Positions 10,326-21,457 of a stretch of 64,000 nucleotides of DNA are shown here, one piece after another. The notes under the pieces were generated by a model, which saw nothing but the letters and a program-made list of their open reading frames with translations, did not search any database and was not told the origin of the DNA. Origin of the DNA: Petunia secreta (Eukaryota; Streptophyta; Magnoliopsida; Solanales; Solanaceae); NCBI GenBank assembly GCA_029990175.1, contig JARKIP010000005.1, forward strand, positions 34,543,501-34,607,500. Direction: 5' to 3'. Each line of letters begins with the position of its first letter. Positions within the stretch are counted from its first letter, which is position 1. The position numbers and the translations under genes were made by a program.

Positions 10326-11565
10326 TTTATACCCGTCGTGCCACGACGTTAAATAAGGCGCTTCTCGGGAGGCAACCCGTGTTTGTACTTGTAATAGTTT
10401 AGTTTTCTTTTGTTTTTATAGTGTCACGTTTTTGTTGTTTTTGTGTGTCGTTTTTGCAGGAATCGGGTGAGCTAAATAAGGTGAAATGAATGCATTGAGG
10501 GGGATGGGACGTCTCGAGACATGTCCCACGCTTGGTTTGTACTTGGAATCGAAATTCGGTGCGAAAAAACGTTTTTGGGCGCGTTCGGGAGTGCCCCGCG
10601 CCTCCCAAAGCTCGAGAAAAAGCTGAACAAAGAAGCTAGGCGCGGTTGGGAGCACCCCGCGCCTCCCACCGCGCCATGCTAGGCAGAACCATCCACTTCT
10701 TGCCCGCGACAAGCATGCGCCGCGGAGGCAACCGCGCAAGGCTAGGCAGAAACATAAAAATCATGCGCGCTTTTGGCCTGCGGCGCGGAACCAAACGCGC
10801 AAGGCAAAATTTTTTGGTTCTAAATGCGGGTCAACGGGTTTGACCCGAAATTCTTTAATTCCCCACCCCTATAACCCCGATTCCTAACACTATTTCTTCC
10901 TTACTTTCACCACAAACACTCTCTACACACACACTAATTCACTTGCAACAATTGAACTCATCCCAAATCTTGTGCAATCACTTCTAACACCATCAAGTAA
11001 GTACATTACTACTCTTCCTTCTCAATAACATGTAAGTTGTCTTCATTATTGCTCATGGGTGATTCTCTTAACTAGTTACAAGCTTCTTCATAAAAATTCA
11101 ATCTTGATATGCTTAATTGTCTATGATGCTTAGTATAGACCTTGTGACTTGTAAAAAGAGATCTCCCAACAATTTGGGAGGGTTGGCACATTACAAAAAT
11201 CCATTGAAATTGCTAGTTCAAAGTTGTGCACACTAGGTGTTTGTGAAAAAGCCTCAAAGATGAAATATCAATGACATTGTGAATTCTTGAGTAGCAATGC
11301 ATTCCTTAGGCTTACAATGAACATTAGGTGTTGCATACACACTAGATTTGATCATGAGGCACCCACACTAGCTTGATTTTAAAAATTCAAAACGTGGCAT
11401 ATTTTGCCAAGGCTAGTTTTGTTCAAGTGTGGGGTGCTCGTGCCATTGAAACAAGTGATTGCCACATAGAGTGTGTGCTAAGTGTGGGGTGGTACCCTTG
11501 AGCTTGAATTGTTTTTGGTGCATAGCTATACATCTAACATTGATATTTGTGTTTGTGTAGGTACC
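10326..11565 (+). other. Athila spacer between pol and the env-position ORF
   Basis: There is no gene. It contains the block GCCACGACGTTAAATAAGG just after pol, a GCGC-rich palindrome cluster at 10576-10803, a TATA-like CTATAA at 10869-10874, two polypurine-like motifs (AAGTGTGGGGTG at 11425; AAGTGTGGGGTGG at 11480) and an acceptor-like TTTGTGTAG at 11552-11560 just before the next start codon. I infer a leader or intron for a separate mRNA. Confidence 0.6.
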
Positions 11566-12159
11566 ATGGTAGCCACATCTCAAAAGGCGAGTTCTTCATC
11601 TACTGCGGGCCCGAGGAGAGAACCTCAAGCCGAGCCTTCCTCCTCAAAGCAAAAGGGTAAGGCACCGGCCAAGCCCAAGGCAAAAGCAAAGGCTAAGTCC
11701 AAGATTCCAAAGGACGCGGTGCCGATACCACGTCCCGGAGGCAAGACTCGGTATGGCCTCCCTTTCGTGAAGAAGGGAGATTGCCAAACATGGTATAAAA
11801 ATGTGCGGCTTGCGGGGTACATCCCCGAGCAAGCCATTGATAAACGGCCGGTGCTACAAAAGTTTAGAGATGTGGCCGAGAAGATCATTGCCCTCAAGTG
11901 GGACTCAGTGTTTGAGAGTCCGGGGCACGCCAACTTGGACATGGTCCAAGAACTTTATGCTAACTGGGAGCCCGATGAGGCGTGGAGGGATGATAACATG
12001 GTGACGGTTAGGGGAGTGAAGGTGAAGTTAGATCCAACGGCATTGAATGCCTTCTTGGGGGTAGCGGACCCCGATTATGATGAGTTGAGAAATTGCATCA
12101 AGAAACCGGATTACACGGCCTTGCGGGAGACCTTGTGTGGTGAGGGCTCCACGCATAAG
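11566..12159 (+). pseudogene. Athila env-position ORF, first half
   Basis: The ORF sits where retroviruses have env, but no signal peptide or membrane segment is visible. The protein opens with a Ser/Pro/Lys-rich basic tract (KPKAKAKAKSK) and then a globular part with WYKNVRLAGYIPEQ and VQELYANWEP, resembling the domain databases call putative plant transposon protein. I start it at 11566 because TGTAG/GTACC precedes that ATG and because upstream codons are low in quality. The frame is cut at 12159 by element B. It resumes in phase at 27534 once the five duplicated bases ATAAG are counted once, so the ORF was intact when B arrived. Function unknown. Confidence 0.75.
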
Positions 12160-12373
12160 TGATAAGACCCAAACCCCCTCAAGACCCTTCACTCGGAGTC
12201 AAGCCAAGTTGATCCAAGATGCTCATCTTTACTTGGTATGGAAGGGTATGGAAGAAGGCCCCGAGAGCAACTTGAAGACCATGCTTTGGTGTACCATGGA
12301 GGGAGGACCCCCTAGGACACTTGGAGAGGCCCAAGAGACCCAAAATGAGACACCCCAAGGGGCTCCAGAACAA

Positions 12374-12531
12374 GGCGGAGCGCCTCCCAGCTGAGGCGGG
12401 GCGCCTCCCAAAATCCAGAGGCCTGAAAGGTGCAGGGCGGACCGCCTCCCAGCCTAGGCGGACCGCCTCCCTCAGATCCAGAGAAGCTGAAGACTGCTGG
12501 GCGGCCGCCTCCCCCTACTAGGCGGACCGCC
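12374..12531. repeat. GGCGGNNCGCC palindrome cluster, B 5' LTR
   Basis: Six near-palindromes occur in 158 bp: GGCGGAGCGCC, GGCGGGGCGCC, GGCGGACCGCC (three times) and GGCGGCCGCC. The 3' LTR copy is at 26916-27073, where the last motif is GGCGGATCGCC. Confidence 0.85.
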
Positions 12532-12651
12532 TACCCCTGTGACCCACATGCGGGATTTTTAATGACTTTTGCTTGAACTTCCCACTTTAGCCCTGCGTGG
12601 CCTTATTTGTTTTAACCCACTTTGGGGGTATTTTAGACCTTTTATTTAGAC

Positions 12652-12681
12652 CTAAGTGAAGCCTATAAATACTTCACTTAG
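12652..12681 (+). promoter_or_regulatory. TATA box enclosed in a 10-bp inverted repeat, B 5' LTR
   Basis: CTAAGTGAAG (12652-12661) and CTTCACTTAG (12672-12681) are perfect reverse complements. The ten bases between them, CCTATAAATA, are the TATA box. It is the likely core promoter of B. Confidence 0.8.
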
Positions 12682-12989
12682 CCTCTTTAAATCATTAGCT
12701 AACTTTGATGATTGAACAAACACTTGTGTAGAGAGTTGAACTCTTGGATTGAATGAATGAAACCTTGATGGGACTTGTTCTTCCTCTAGCGGATCTAGAT
12801 GAATTCCAATCCCCCCCGATCATTCTACTTGCGTGCTCACGTTAGCTCGAGGGTAGTTGCTTAGTGTAGGTGTTCTTGTCATTCTCTCGGGGTGTAACGG
12901 AACAAGTTCTCCGTTGCTACTTGAGATTATCGTACGAGCTACGTCTCGCTTTTATCTTTTACTTTTCCGCATTTTGATTCTTATCATCT

Positions 12990-13001
12990 TGGTATCAGAG
13001 C
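12990..13001 (+). other. Primer-binding site, tRNA-iMet (B)
   Basis: TGGTATCAGAGC starts three bases after the LTR and is complementary to the 3' end of initiator-Met tRNA. Confidence 0.93.
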
Positions 13002-14239
13002 AAGGCTCAGGTTTTGTTTCTACAAACCCCCGACCCTTGATTCTTCGTGCCTAGGTCGATTTCTATCTTAGGTTCTTGTTTGTTGTTATTAAAAGAAGAA
13101 AACTACAAAAAAATTGAAAATTTGAAAATCTAAAAATTTGGTGTAACTTGTTGGTTTGAGTGATTCATGATATGGGTGTTATAGATTCTTGATCGTGGTT
13201 GAAATCCCGTCGTTTGGATACCAAAAACACTTGGATTGGAGAAGATTGAAAATCAAAACCCCAAAACCCCTTAAAACCCTTGATGAACTTGTTCTTGATG
13301 ACTTTTGATTGATTCTTGGGTTGGATTGATATTGGATTGAGATTTGATATTGGGGTTTGATCCTTGTGTGATTCCCGTTCTTTTGGTACCTTAAACACCC
13401 AATTTGGAGTTGTATTGCATGAATTGAAATTTGAAACCCTTTGAAAATTTGAAAATTTTGAAACCCTAGCTTTGAAGAAGATGATCATGGTGGATTGTTT
13501 GATATTGATTGGGGTTTGATAAAAGTTGTTGGGGTTTGATCTTTGTGACTAATACAATATTTGGGTACCTTTGAATTGCTAAAACAACGCTTGAATAGTT
13601 GGATTTGTGGGTGAAAAATCAACAAAACGCGAAGTGAACTGTGCTGGGACACAGCAGGAGGCGGAGCGCCTAACAAAGAGGCGGAGCGCCTCCCACTGGT
13701 GAGCTTGCAGGAATTTCTCTGAGGCGGAGCGCCTCCCTGAGAGGGCGGAGCGCCTCTCACCTGCACTTTACCCAGGGCGGACCGCCCACTAGCTGAGGCG
13801 GGGCGCCTACTTCCTGAAGCTTGGGAATTGGGTAGAAACTTCTAGGATTCCTTGTTTTGTTGTGTGCATTACTTCTAATTGGTACTATTAGAGTATAATC
13901 CTACTTGATTAGTACTAATTACTTCAAGCTACTAGGTTCATCGTGCCATAGAAAGGAGACTAGAACTCAAAGAAGAACCGTAGTTCCTTTTGATTCAAGT
14001 CCTTTACTTCAAAGTGCTTAGCGTTCATCGAGTCCCTTTAACTCCACTCACCCCGGAGTGTGCTTGAATCGTGAATAGTTTGGTTGAGTAGAGGGATTGT
14101 TAGTCATCTACGGGAAGCTTTGGAACTACAAGTCGAGTGAAATATCCACCGCCACCCAAAAGAGTGATCCGAGTGAACACAAGTGAGGGAGCGAGTGAGG
14201 TGTTTTAACTAACGCTTGTTTCTTTTCTTTGTAGGTACA
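13002..14239 (+). other. Untranslated leader of B
   Basis: There is no gene. The leader has a second cluster of six GGCGGNNCGCC palindromes (13660-13808). A donor-like CCTAG/GTCGAT (13054/13055) and an acceptor-like TTCTTTGTAG (14225-14234), five bases before the gag ATG, suggest an intron of about 1.18 kb. This is inferred only. Confidence 0.6.
13660..13808. repeat. GGCGGNNCGCC palindrome cluster, B leader
   Basis: Six motifs of the same family as in the LTR: GGCGGAGCGCC four times, GGCGGACCGCC and GGCGGGGCGCC. They lie about 430 bp before the gag start. Confidence 0.85.
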
Positions 14240-15875
14240 ATGGCCAACGAGGGTCAAGATTTCATCAAGGAGGCCTTGGCTAGCCTTCTTGCCAAGATGG
14301 ATGTCATGACTCAAAGGATTGAGTCACTTGAAAAGGGTGCCTCGAGTACCCAAGGTGACCAAGGGACCCCGAGTGTCCCAATTGAAAAGGGGACCCCGAG
14401 TGTCCAAATTGAGGCCGGAGAAGGCTCGAGTAGCCCTACCTTTACCCCGGAGCAAGTTGTTGAATTACTCAATCAACAACGGGTAAAGGAAGATCGAGAG
14501 AGAATTGAACGAACGGGCATTCCCCGTATCTTGGATAATCCTCCAAGAAACATCCCATTACCAAGGCCCATCCGAAACGTGCAACCTCTTGAGCAAGTCG
14601 ATGAAGCTCAAGAAGGGGAGGAAGCCGAGTATGATGATGAGGCTTATGGTTATGATGAACACCTTCAACCGAGACGAGGTATGAATTGGGGTCGAAATGT
14701 GGATCGGGGTAGAGGCCGAGGTCGAGGGCCACCCTTAGGATATGGAGGAAGGAATGCGAGGAGGGACTATGTTGCTTATGATGATCACTATGGGGGCCAA
14801 CCGGAGCCGTTCCAAGGGGGTCGTGATAACAACAACAATCTTAATAGTGTGAAGCTCACTATTCCTTCTTTCAAAGGAAGTAGTGACCCGGTGGAGTACA
14901 TTGGTTGGAAATTGGCTATGGAGCGTATCTTTGACACCAATGATATGCCCGATGTGAAGAAAACCAAGTATGCAATATCCTCCTTTGAATCTTTTGCTTC
15001 TACTTGGTGGGAGTCGGTGAAGAGAAATAGACGGAGGACGGGAATGGCTATTAATCTTACTTGGGAAGAGTTGATCCGTGTGATGGATGAGAAGTACTTG
15101 ACTAACCAATACCGGGTTGAACAACAAAGGCGTCTATATGATTTGAAGCAAGGTTCCAAATCGGTTGGTGAATACTTCAATGAATTTGAGCAAATCCGAA
15201 TGATCCTTGACTTGGATGATGAAGACAATGAGACGGCCATGATCCGTATCAAAGGGGGCTTGAACCGAGACATAGCTTCACAATTGAAGTTCCACAAATA
15301 TGATGATCATTACAAGCTATGTGAAGATGCGGTTGAAGCCGAGAAATGGCTCAAAGAGGAGAAATCCCTTCGCTACAAGAGTAGCACTACTACTCCAACA
15401 AGCTAACAAAAGGAATGGAAGCCTCCTACTACAAATGCAAGGTTCCCAAGTGCAAGTGGAACAAGTGGTACAAATGCTACCAAGGATGTGAAAAGGCCGT
15501 ATGAGAAGAACACACCTAATGTGGGAGGTAACTCTAAAACTCAATTACATGCTCCTACTTCTTCTTCCATACAATGCCACAAGTGCAAGGGCTATGGTCA
15601 CTTTGCTAGGGAATGTCCTACGAAGAGGACCATGATTGTTGTTGGTAATGATGCATATGAGAAAGAGAGTGAATCGGAAGATGAGGGAGTAGAGAGAGAA
15701 GAGGGAGATGAGGGAGTAGAGGAGGATGATTTGCTTGATGACACGGGGGAAGAGGAGGATTTTCATACCTTCTTAGTTGTGAGAAGGAGCCTAGGGGTTA
15801 TGGTTGTGGAAGATAGTGAAACCTTGCAAAGGGAAAATCTATTCCATGCTAGGTGCCGGGTCAAAGATGCCGTTT
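14240..15875 (+). pseudogene. Chromovirus B gag and start of protease, interrupted
   Basis: The ATG at 14240 follows GTAG/GTACA, as in D. The N-terminus has a heptad-like segment (LLAKMDVMTQRIESLEKG) and RG-rich NVDRGRGRGRGPPL. A Gag core follows (FASTWWESVKRNRRR; YDLKQGSKSVGEYF). A TAA at 15404-15406 stops the frame. The same frame then continues with the zinc knuckle CHKCKGYGHFARECP (near 15575-15620) and the protease entry (ENLFHARCRV). Element C interrupts it at 15876. Gag would package the element RNA; with a nonsense codon before the knuckle this copy should not make full Gag. D gives the intact comparison. Confidence 0.87.
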
Positions 15876-16628
15876 TGGTGCAATGCAATTCCCGAAGGGG
15901 TTGCTAGCACAAACGCGGAAGAACAAACAAGAAAGATAAAGATAGAAGCAAGACAAAACTTGCTTCTTTTGAAAGAACAGTGAGGAACCTGTCTCAAAGC
16001 TCAATCAAAAGGGATGCAAGGATCACCTATACTATGCAACAATCCTCAAGAGAACATTGCCTCTTGCAAACTGAATGATCAAGAGGAATGTTCAATCGGA
16101 CTAACCGAAAGCCACAAGTCCTTAAAAGCCCTCACCGGGGTTTTGCTCACGACGGAGACAAGAAGAAATGTGCTCGGCACTTTCATTCAATTCATCAATA
16201 TTCAAAAACTAGCTACTTACAATGAAAGGAAACAGTGTTTATATAGGAAATACTAAGGGTAAACTAGTAAATAGGTCACAGTTGACCAATAGAAATAAGC
16301 CACGCAGGGCTGAGTTAAAATGTGTTCGGCAGACTTTGACTTCGGTAAGCCTTGGCTTCGGTTCTCGATTGTCTGCTCGAACACACACTTGTTGCCTTCG
16401 GACGCTCAATTGTCTTCGAGCTCATTGTCCTCGGTCACATTGCCTTCGGGCTCAAATCTGAAGATAATGCCTTCGATTCTTAAGCTCGGCCACTCAGCTT
16501 CGGAGCAATTGTTTTCCTTCGGCCAGGCTAAGTGAACGTGCACATCGTGCAGCAGCTTGGCTTGGCTTCTTGTCATCGGTCTCCTCGGTGGATCGATCAC
16601 TTGATCAGCACGTGATCGGGCTGCATCA
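15876..16628 (-). repeat. 3' LTR of C
   Basis: It pairs with 22673-23425. A minus-strand TATATAAA lies at 16238-16245. The end of the polyprotein frame runs 220 bp into this LTR (to 16406). CTTCGG/CCGAAG motifs recur between 16330 and 16525. Confidence 0.93.
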
Positions 16629-19600
16629 TCCTCCCCTTCTTGAGAAGATTTCGTCCTCGAAATCAAGCCCTCCTCGTCCTCAGAAGTTGGACCTATAACA
16701 CAAGGAACTAAGTCAGCAACATTAAAGGTGTTGGACACGTTATACTCACCAGGGAGGTCGATCACGTAGGCATTGTTGTTGATCTTGGTCAACACTTGAA
16801 ATGGACCATCCCCTCGAGGAGCCAACTTTCCTTTCCTTTGGTTCGGGAAGCGTTCCTTTCGGAAGTGAACCCAAACCCAATCTCCCTTCTTTAATTCCAA
16901 CTTTTTACGCCCCTTGTTTTTCTTTAAGGCAACCTTTGCATAGGCCTCCTCGAGGTTCTTCTTCACCTTTGCATGCAATTCGATCAAGGCAGCTGCTCTT
17001 CGAGTACCTTCAAAATCAAGAACAGAATCTCGAGGCAATGGGGTTAAATCAAGTGGAATCAAAGGATTAAAGCCATACACACATTCAAACGGGGTCATGT
17101 TGATCATTCTATGCACCGTTCGATTGTATGCGAACTCCATCATGGGCAAACGATCAGCCCAGTTTCCAACCTTCCCTTTGGTCATTGCCCGAAGCAAAGA
17201 TCCCAAGGTTCGGTTAACTACCTCGGTCTGTCCATCAGTCTGAGGATGGTGAGACGTCGAGAATAGTAGCTTGGTGCCGAGGGCACCCCACAAACATTTC
17301 CAAAAATGACTCAAGAACTTCGAGTCTCGATCACTCACAATAGTACGAGGTACACCATGCAATTTTAACACATTAGAAACAAACAATGTAGCTACATGCT
17401 GTGCATCATCACACTTTTTGCAAGGAATAAAGTGAGCCATTTTTGAAAAACGGTCAACCACAACGAAGATGCTATCATGTCCTACCCCCGACCTTGGTAA
17501 CCCCAAGACAAAGTCCATGGATATATCAACCCAAGGTCGATCAGACACAGGCAACGGGGTGTACAATCCATGAGGGTTGGACTTCAATTTTGCTTTCTTG
17601 CAAACGAGACAAGCGTTGCAAAGCTTTTCCACATCTCGTCGCATTTTGGGCCAATGGAACTGCTCGGTCAAGATACCAAGAGTTTTATCGACACCGAAGT
17701 GCCCCATTAGTCCACCTGAGTGAGCTTCTCGAACCAAGAGCTCTCTCCACGATGACACTGGCACACAAACCCTCCCATTTTTGAAGAGGTAGCCATCATG
17801 CCACTGATATTTCTCAACCTTTCGGCCACTCAAGATTGCGTCTCGAACACATTTCAGCTTGGGATCGTCCTCGTACATCGACTTGATGCTTTCGAATCCC
17901 ATGAGCCTAGAGGCGAGAGTGGTCGCTAAGGCAAATTTCCTTGATAGCGCATCGGCCACAACATTATCTTTTCCCTTTTTGTAATGAATTACATAGGGAA
18001 AGCTTTCAATGAATTCAACCCACTTGGCATGTCTTCGATTCAATTTCTCCTGACCTCGGAGATGTTTCAAAGACTCATGATCACTTTTGATCACAAACTC
18101 TCGAGGCCACAAATAATGCTGCCAATGGGCGAGTGCTCGAACGAGGGCATACAACTCTTTGTCATACGTAGAGTAATTCAAAGTTGCACCCTTAAGCTTT
18201 TCGCTAAAGTAAGCGATCGGCTTCGAGTCTTGCATCAGCACTCCTCCGATCCCAACTCCAGACGCATCACACTCGACTTCGAATGCTTTGCCGAAGTCAG
18301 GGAGTTGCAACAATGGGGCAGAACAAAGCCTCCGCTTCAACTCTTGGAAAGCCCTCTCTTGGGACTCTCCCCACACAAATGGATTATCTTTCTTCACTAG
18401 CTCGGTTAAAGAAGCTGCCACGGTGCTAAAGTCACGAACAAACCTTCGGTAAAAGCTAGCTAAGCCATGGAAGCTACGAACTTGTGATACCGAGGTTGGA
18501 GTTGGCCATTCTTTGATGGCTTCGACTTTTGATTCGTCGACTTCGACACCATTAGCACTGACAACAAATCCAAGAAAGACTACACGATCGACACCAAAGG
18601 CGCATTTCTTGAAGTTGGCATACAACTTCTCTTCTCGAAGCTTTTCAAGTACTTGCCTTAGGTGGTCGACATGTTCATCCACGGTTCTGCTATAAACAAG
18701 TATGTCATCGAAATAAACGACAACAAACTTATTTATGAACGGTTTGAGCACATGGTTCATCAGTCGCATGAATGTGCTCGGTGCATTGGATAAGCCAAAA
18801 GGCATCACCAACCATTCATAGAGACCGAATTTGGTCTTGAATGCGGTTTTCCACTCGTCCCCGGGTTTCATTCGGATCTGGTGGTAACCGGACCTGAGGT
18901 CTATCTTCGAAAAGCATGAAGAACCACTTAACTCATCTAGCATGTCATCTAATCGAGGGATAGGATGACGATACTTTATCGTTATTTTGTTGACTGCTCG
19001 ACAGTCAACACACATTCGCCATGTTCCATCCTTCTTCGGGACAAGGATAACAGGAACGGCGCAAGCACTCAAGCTCTCACGAACGAGGCCCTTGTTCAGC
19101 AGTTCATCAACCTGCCGTTGGAGCTCTTTGGTGTCTTTGGGATTACACCGGTATGCAGGTTTGTTAGGGATTTGAGACCCTGGTACGAAGTCAATTTGGT
19201 GCTCGATTCCTCTCAACGGAGGTAATCCACCTGGCATTTCCTCGGGAAACATGTCCTCGAAGTCCTGCAAAACTTTGCGAACAAACAAAGGCAAAGGGTT
19301 ATCATTAGAAAAATCATCATTAGAGTTTAGAAAGATACCCTTGTGCACGAGGCAAATAATCATCTGACCGTGGTCGTTGCCTCGTAAGATCTCACCGGGT
19401 TGCATGATTGCACAAATTCCTTTCACTTCGATCGGTGAGTTTGTTTCTTCGGGCCCCAATTTTGCTCCTATCGGAAGCTTAGCTTTGGCCGCTTCTTTCA
19501 ATTCTTTCATTCGTTTATAGTCCTCGGTGACTTGTTTTGGAGACAAGGGTTTGAGCATGAAACTCTTCCCGTCGAGCTTCACAGTGTAAATGTTGGATCT

Positions 19601-21457
19601 GCCATTGTGAACAGTTGTTCGGTCATACTGCCATGGTCGACCCAATAGCAAATGACAAGCTTGCATCGGAACCACATCGAATATCATCTCATCTTGATAC
19701 TCTCCGATTTTGAACTTGATCCACACCCGTTTGACAACTCTCAATTCTCCACACTCATTCAGCCATTGTAACTTGTAAGGGTGGGGATGCTTCATCGTAG
19801 GTAATCCCATTTGTGAAACCAAAGTTTGGCTCACTACATTGGCACAACTACCGGAATCAATGATCATCGAACACACCTTTCCCCTCACTCGACATCGGGC
19901 ATGAAAGAGGTTTTCTCTTTGGTTGTCCTCTTCTTCAAGAGTCATGCAGCTCAAATTCCTTCGAACCACAAGAAACATTTCCGGATGATCAGCTTCGGCA
20001 GCCTCATGATCATCATCAACTCCAGCTCGATCAGTCTCCTCGATAATTTCCTCCTCGGTGTCACTCGCTTGCTCATGGACGGTTCCATCTTCGAGCAGAA
20101 GCATAACTTTGCGAGTTGGACACTCTTTTGCCATGTGACCATAACCTTTGCATTTGTGACACTGAATATTTGAAGCACTAGGAGAGTTGAGTTGAACTTT
20201 ACCTCCCACTTCTCTTGGTTGGTTAACGGTCACACCTCTTTCGAAGGATCTCTTCGAATCTCGAACAGCGTTAGCACTTGCTTGGTTTGGACTCTTCCAT
20301 TCTTTACTTCGGTTCAAAGGAGTAGAAGTAGTGACTCCTCGATACCGGTTTGCCTTATCGTCCTTCACCAATTTTTCAGCTTCGGTGGTAGCATCAAACA
20401 CACCTTCCATCGTGTGGTACACGTTGAGTCTCAACTGAGATGACACGTCCCTAGCCAAGCCATTTTTGAATCTGATAATGGCTTGCTCTTCGTCTTCGAC
20501 CAGATCAAGATTCAATCGAACCTTTTCGAACTCATCGTGGTACTCTTGGACTGACTTGGACCCTTGCTTTAACTCATAGAGCTTTTGCATTTGAGTCTGC
20601 CTGTACTTGGCACTCAAATACTTACCATCCATCGCTCTCATCAACTGTGGCCAGGTAGTGACTACTGGATAGTCATTCCTTCGTCTATGCCTCTTGTCAG
20701 ATTCCCACCATGTTGATGCATAAGCTTCGAACGAAGCAATGGCATGGGCAGCTTTTCTCTCATCGGTCATCTCATTGGTTTCAAAGATGCGCTCCATTTT
20801 AAGCTTCCATTCAAGATACTCATCGGGATCACTAGTTCCTTTAAAGGGTGGAATAGTGATCTTGACACTGTTCAGGTTTGAGTCTCGAACACCACGAACC
20901 TGTTCGAGAAACTCATTTTCTCGATCATCAGCCTCACGCCCAATATTTCTTTCAACATTTGCGCCTCGGCCTCGACCTCGGAAATTTCCACGTCCTCGGT
21001 GAGCTTGCCTTCGTTGAGCGAATGGCGGCTCACGCTCATATTCGTCCTCGGGAAATTCCTCCTCATCAACCTCTTCGGTTACAGCTCCAAGATCTCTTCG
21101 GGTCCTTGGAAGTGGTAACCTCTCTCCTCGGGGAATGCCCAAGTTTTGATTTCCAGCTTGGGGATTGCCCAAGTTTTGTTGTGCTTGGGGATTGCCCAAG
21201 TTAAGCTCTCTTCGAATTGCTTCACTCGTCAACTGATGTTGTCGAAGAAGCTCAGCATACAGCTCAGGTTTCATCGGAGTGGATTCGCTTGTTCCAGCGC
21301 CGGACCCATGCATGGCCACGGACGCACTTCCCTGCTCGAGGTTAGCTACTCGAGCACTCACTCCTCTTACATCGGCACTGACACTTTGTATCGCAGCCAT
21401 GAGATCGGCTAACGACAATTCAGGCTTTTCAATGCTTTTGCCATCGTTTCCAGCCAT
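16406..21457 (-). CDS. Intact gag-pro-RT-RNH-INT polyprotein of C
   Basis: This single frame encodes every retrotransposon function. Counting from the far ATG at 21475: Gag with an RGR-rich tract (near 165) and ASTWWESDKRHRRR (near 260); zinc knuckle CHKCKGYGHMAKECP (near 440); protease MIIDSGSCANVV (near 540); reverse transcriptase with YFDDILVYS (near 920); RNase H ECDASGVGIGG (near 1070) and KSDHESLKHL; integrase HHCC (GGLMGHFG ... CNACLVCKKAK) and DDE residues (DISMDFVLG, VSDRDSKF, QTEVVNRTLG). The end has GDGPFQVLTK and a RPMTRSQAK motif. I start at 21457 because TTGTGCAG/GAACC precedes that ATG, as in B and D. The last 74 or so codons cross the polypurine tract into LTR U3. Confidence 0.95.
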   Translation of the reverse strand: MAGNDGKSIEKPELSLADLMAAIQSVSADVRGVSARVANLEQGSASVAMHGSGAGTSESTPMKPELYAELLRQHQLTSEAIRRELNLGNPQAQQNLGNPQAGNQNLGIPRGERLPLPRTRRDLGAVTEEVDEEEFPEDEYEREPPFAQRRQAHRGRGNFRGRGRGANVERNIGREADDRENEFLEQVRGVRDSNLNSVKITIPPFKGTSDPDEYLEWKLKMERIFETNEMTDERKAAHAIASFEAYASTWWESDKRHRRRNDYPVVTTWPQLMRAMDGKYLSAKYRQTQMQKLYELKQGSKSVQEYHDEFEKVRLNLDLVEDEEQAIIRFKNGLARDVSSQLRLNVYHTMEGVFDATTEAEKLVKDDKANRYRGVTTSTPLNRSKEWKSPNQASANAVRDSKRSFERGVTVNQPREVGGKVQLNSPSASNIQCHKCKGYGHMAKECPTRKVMLLLEDGTVHEQASDTEEEIIEETDRAGVDDDHEAAEADHPEMFLVVRRNLSCMTLEEEDNQRENLFHARCRVRGKVCSMIIDSGSCANVVSQTLVSQMGLPTMKHPHPYKLQWLNECGELRVVKRVWIKFKIGEYQDEMIFDVVPMQACHLLLGRPWQYDRTTVHNGRSNIYTVKLDGKSFMLKPLSPKQVTEDYKRMKELKEAAKAKLPIGAKLGPEETNSPIEVKGICAIMQPGEILRGNDHGQMIICLVHKGIFLNSNDDFSNDNPLPLFVRKVLQDFEDMFPEEMPGGLPPLRGIEHQIDFVPGSQIPNKPAYRCNPKDTKELQRQVDELLNKGLVRESLSACAVPVILVPKKDGTWRMCVDCRAVNKITIKYRHPIPRLDDMLDELSGSSCFSKIDLRSGYHQIRMKPGDEWKTAFKTKFGLYEWLVMPFGLSNAPSTFMRLMNHVLKPFINKFVVVYFDDILVYSRTVDEHVDHLRQVLEKLREEKLYANFKKCAFGVDRVVFLGFVVSANGVEVDESKVEAIKEWPTPTSVSQVRSFHGLASFYRRFVRDFSTVAASLTELVKKDNPFVWGESQERAFQELKRRLCSAPLLQLPDFGKAFEVECDASGVGIGGVLMQDSKPIAYFSEKLKGATLNYSTYDKELYALVRALAHWQHYLWPREFVIKSDHESLKHLRGQEKLNRRHAKWVEFIESFPYVIHYKKGKDNVVADALSRKFALATTLASRLMGFESIKSMYEDDPKLKCVRDAILSGRKVEKYQWHDGYLFKNGRVCVPVSSWRELLVREAHSGGLMGHFGVDKTLGILTEQFHWPKMRRDVEKLCNACLVCKKAKLKSNPHGLYTPLPVSDRPWVDISMDFVLGLPRSGVGHDSIFVVVDRFSKMAHFIPCKKCDDAQHVATLFVSNVLKLHGVPRTIVSDRDSKFLSHFWKCLWGALGTKLLFSTSHHPQTDGQTEVVNRTLGSLLRAMTKGKVGNWADRLPMMEFAYNRTVHRMINMTPFECVYGFNPLIPLDLTPLPRDSVLDFEGTRRAAALIELHAKVKKNLEEAYAKVALKKNKGRKKLELKKGDWVWVHFRKERFPNQRKGKLAPRGDGPFQVLTKINNNAYVIDLPGEYNVSNTFNVADLVPCVIGPTSEDEEGLISRTKSSQEGEDDAARSRADQVIDPPRRPMTRSQAKLLHDVHVHLAWPKENNCSEAEWPSLRIEGIIFRFEPEGNVTEDNELEDN
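16629..16664 (-). promoter_or_regulatory. Polypurine tract and stem-loop of C
   Basis: On the minus strand the tract AAGAAGGGGAGGA abuts the LTR. The stem GATTTCG/CGAAATC with loop AGGA (16647-16664) lies 18 bases upstream of it. Both lie inside the coding frame. Confidence 0.85.

Larger units (their letters stand above)
12160..12986 (+). repeat. 5' LTR of B
   Basis: It matches 26702-27528 base for base except about four substitutions. It holds six GGCGGNNCGCC palindromes (12374-12531) and a TATA box inside an inverted repeat (12652-12681). An ORF at 12137-12394 is the LTR copy of the polyprotein C-terminus and not a gene. Confidence 0.93.

Noticed and set aside
10416..10739. Minus-strand ORFs over GC-rich DNA (also 13485-13766, 48363-48545)
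   Set aside because: They are low-complexity reads through palindrome clusters and antisense to the element.
11566..12159. Viral-type envelope glycoprotein
   Set aside because: No signal peptide, cleavage site or membrane anchor can be seen; only the position resembles env.
12137..12394. Separate gene overlapping the B 5' LTR (also 47186-47371)
   Set aside because: It is the LTR duplicate of the polyprotein C-terminal codons and has no start of its own.
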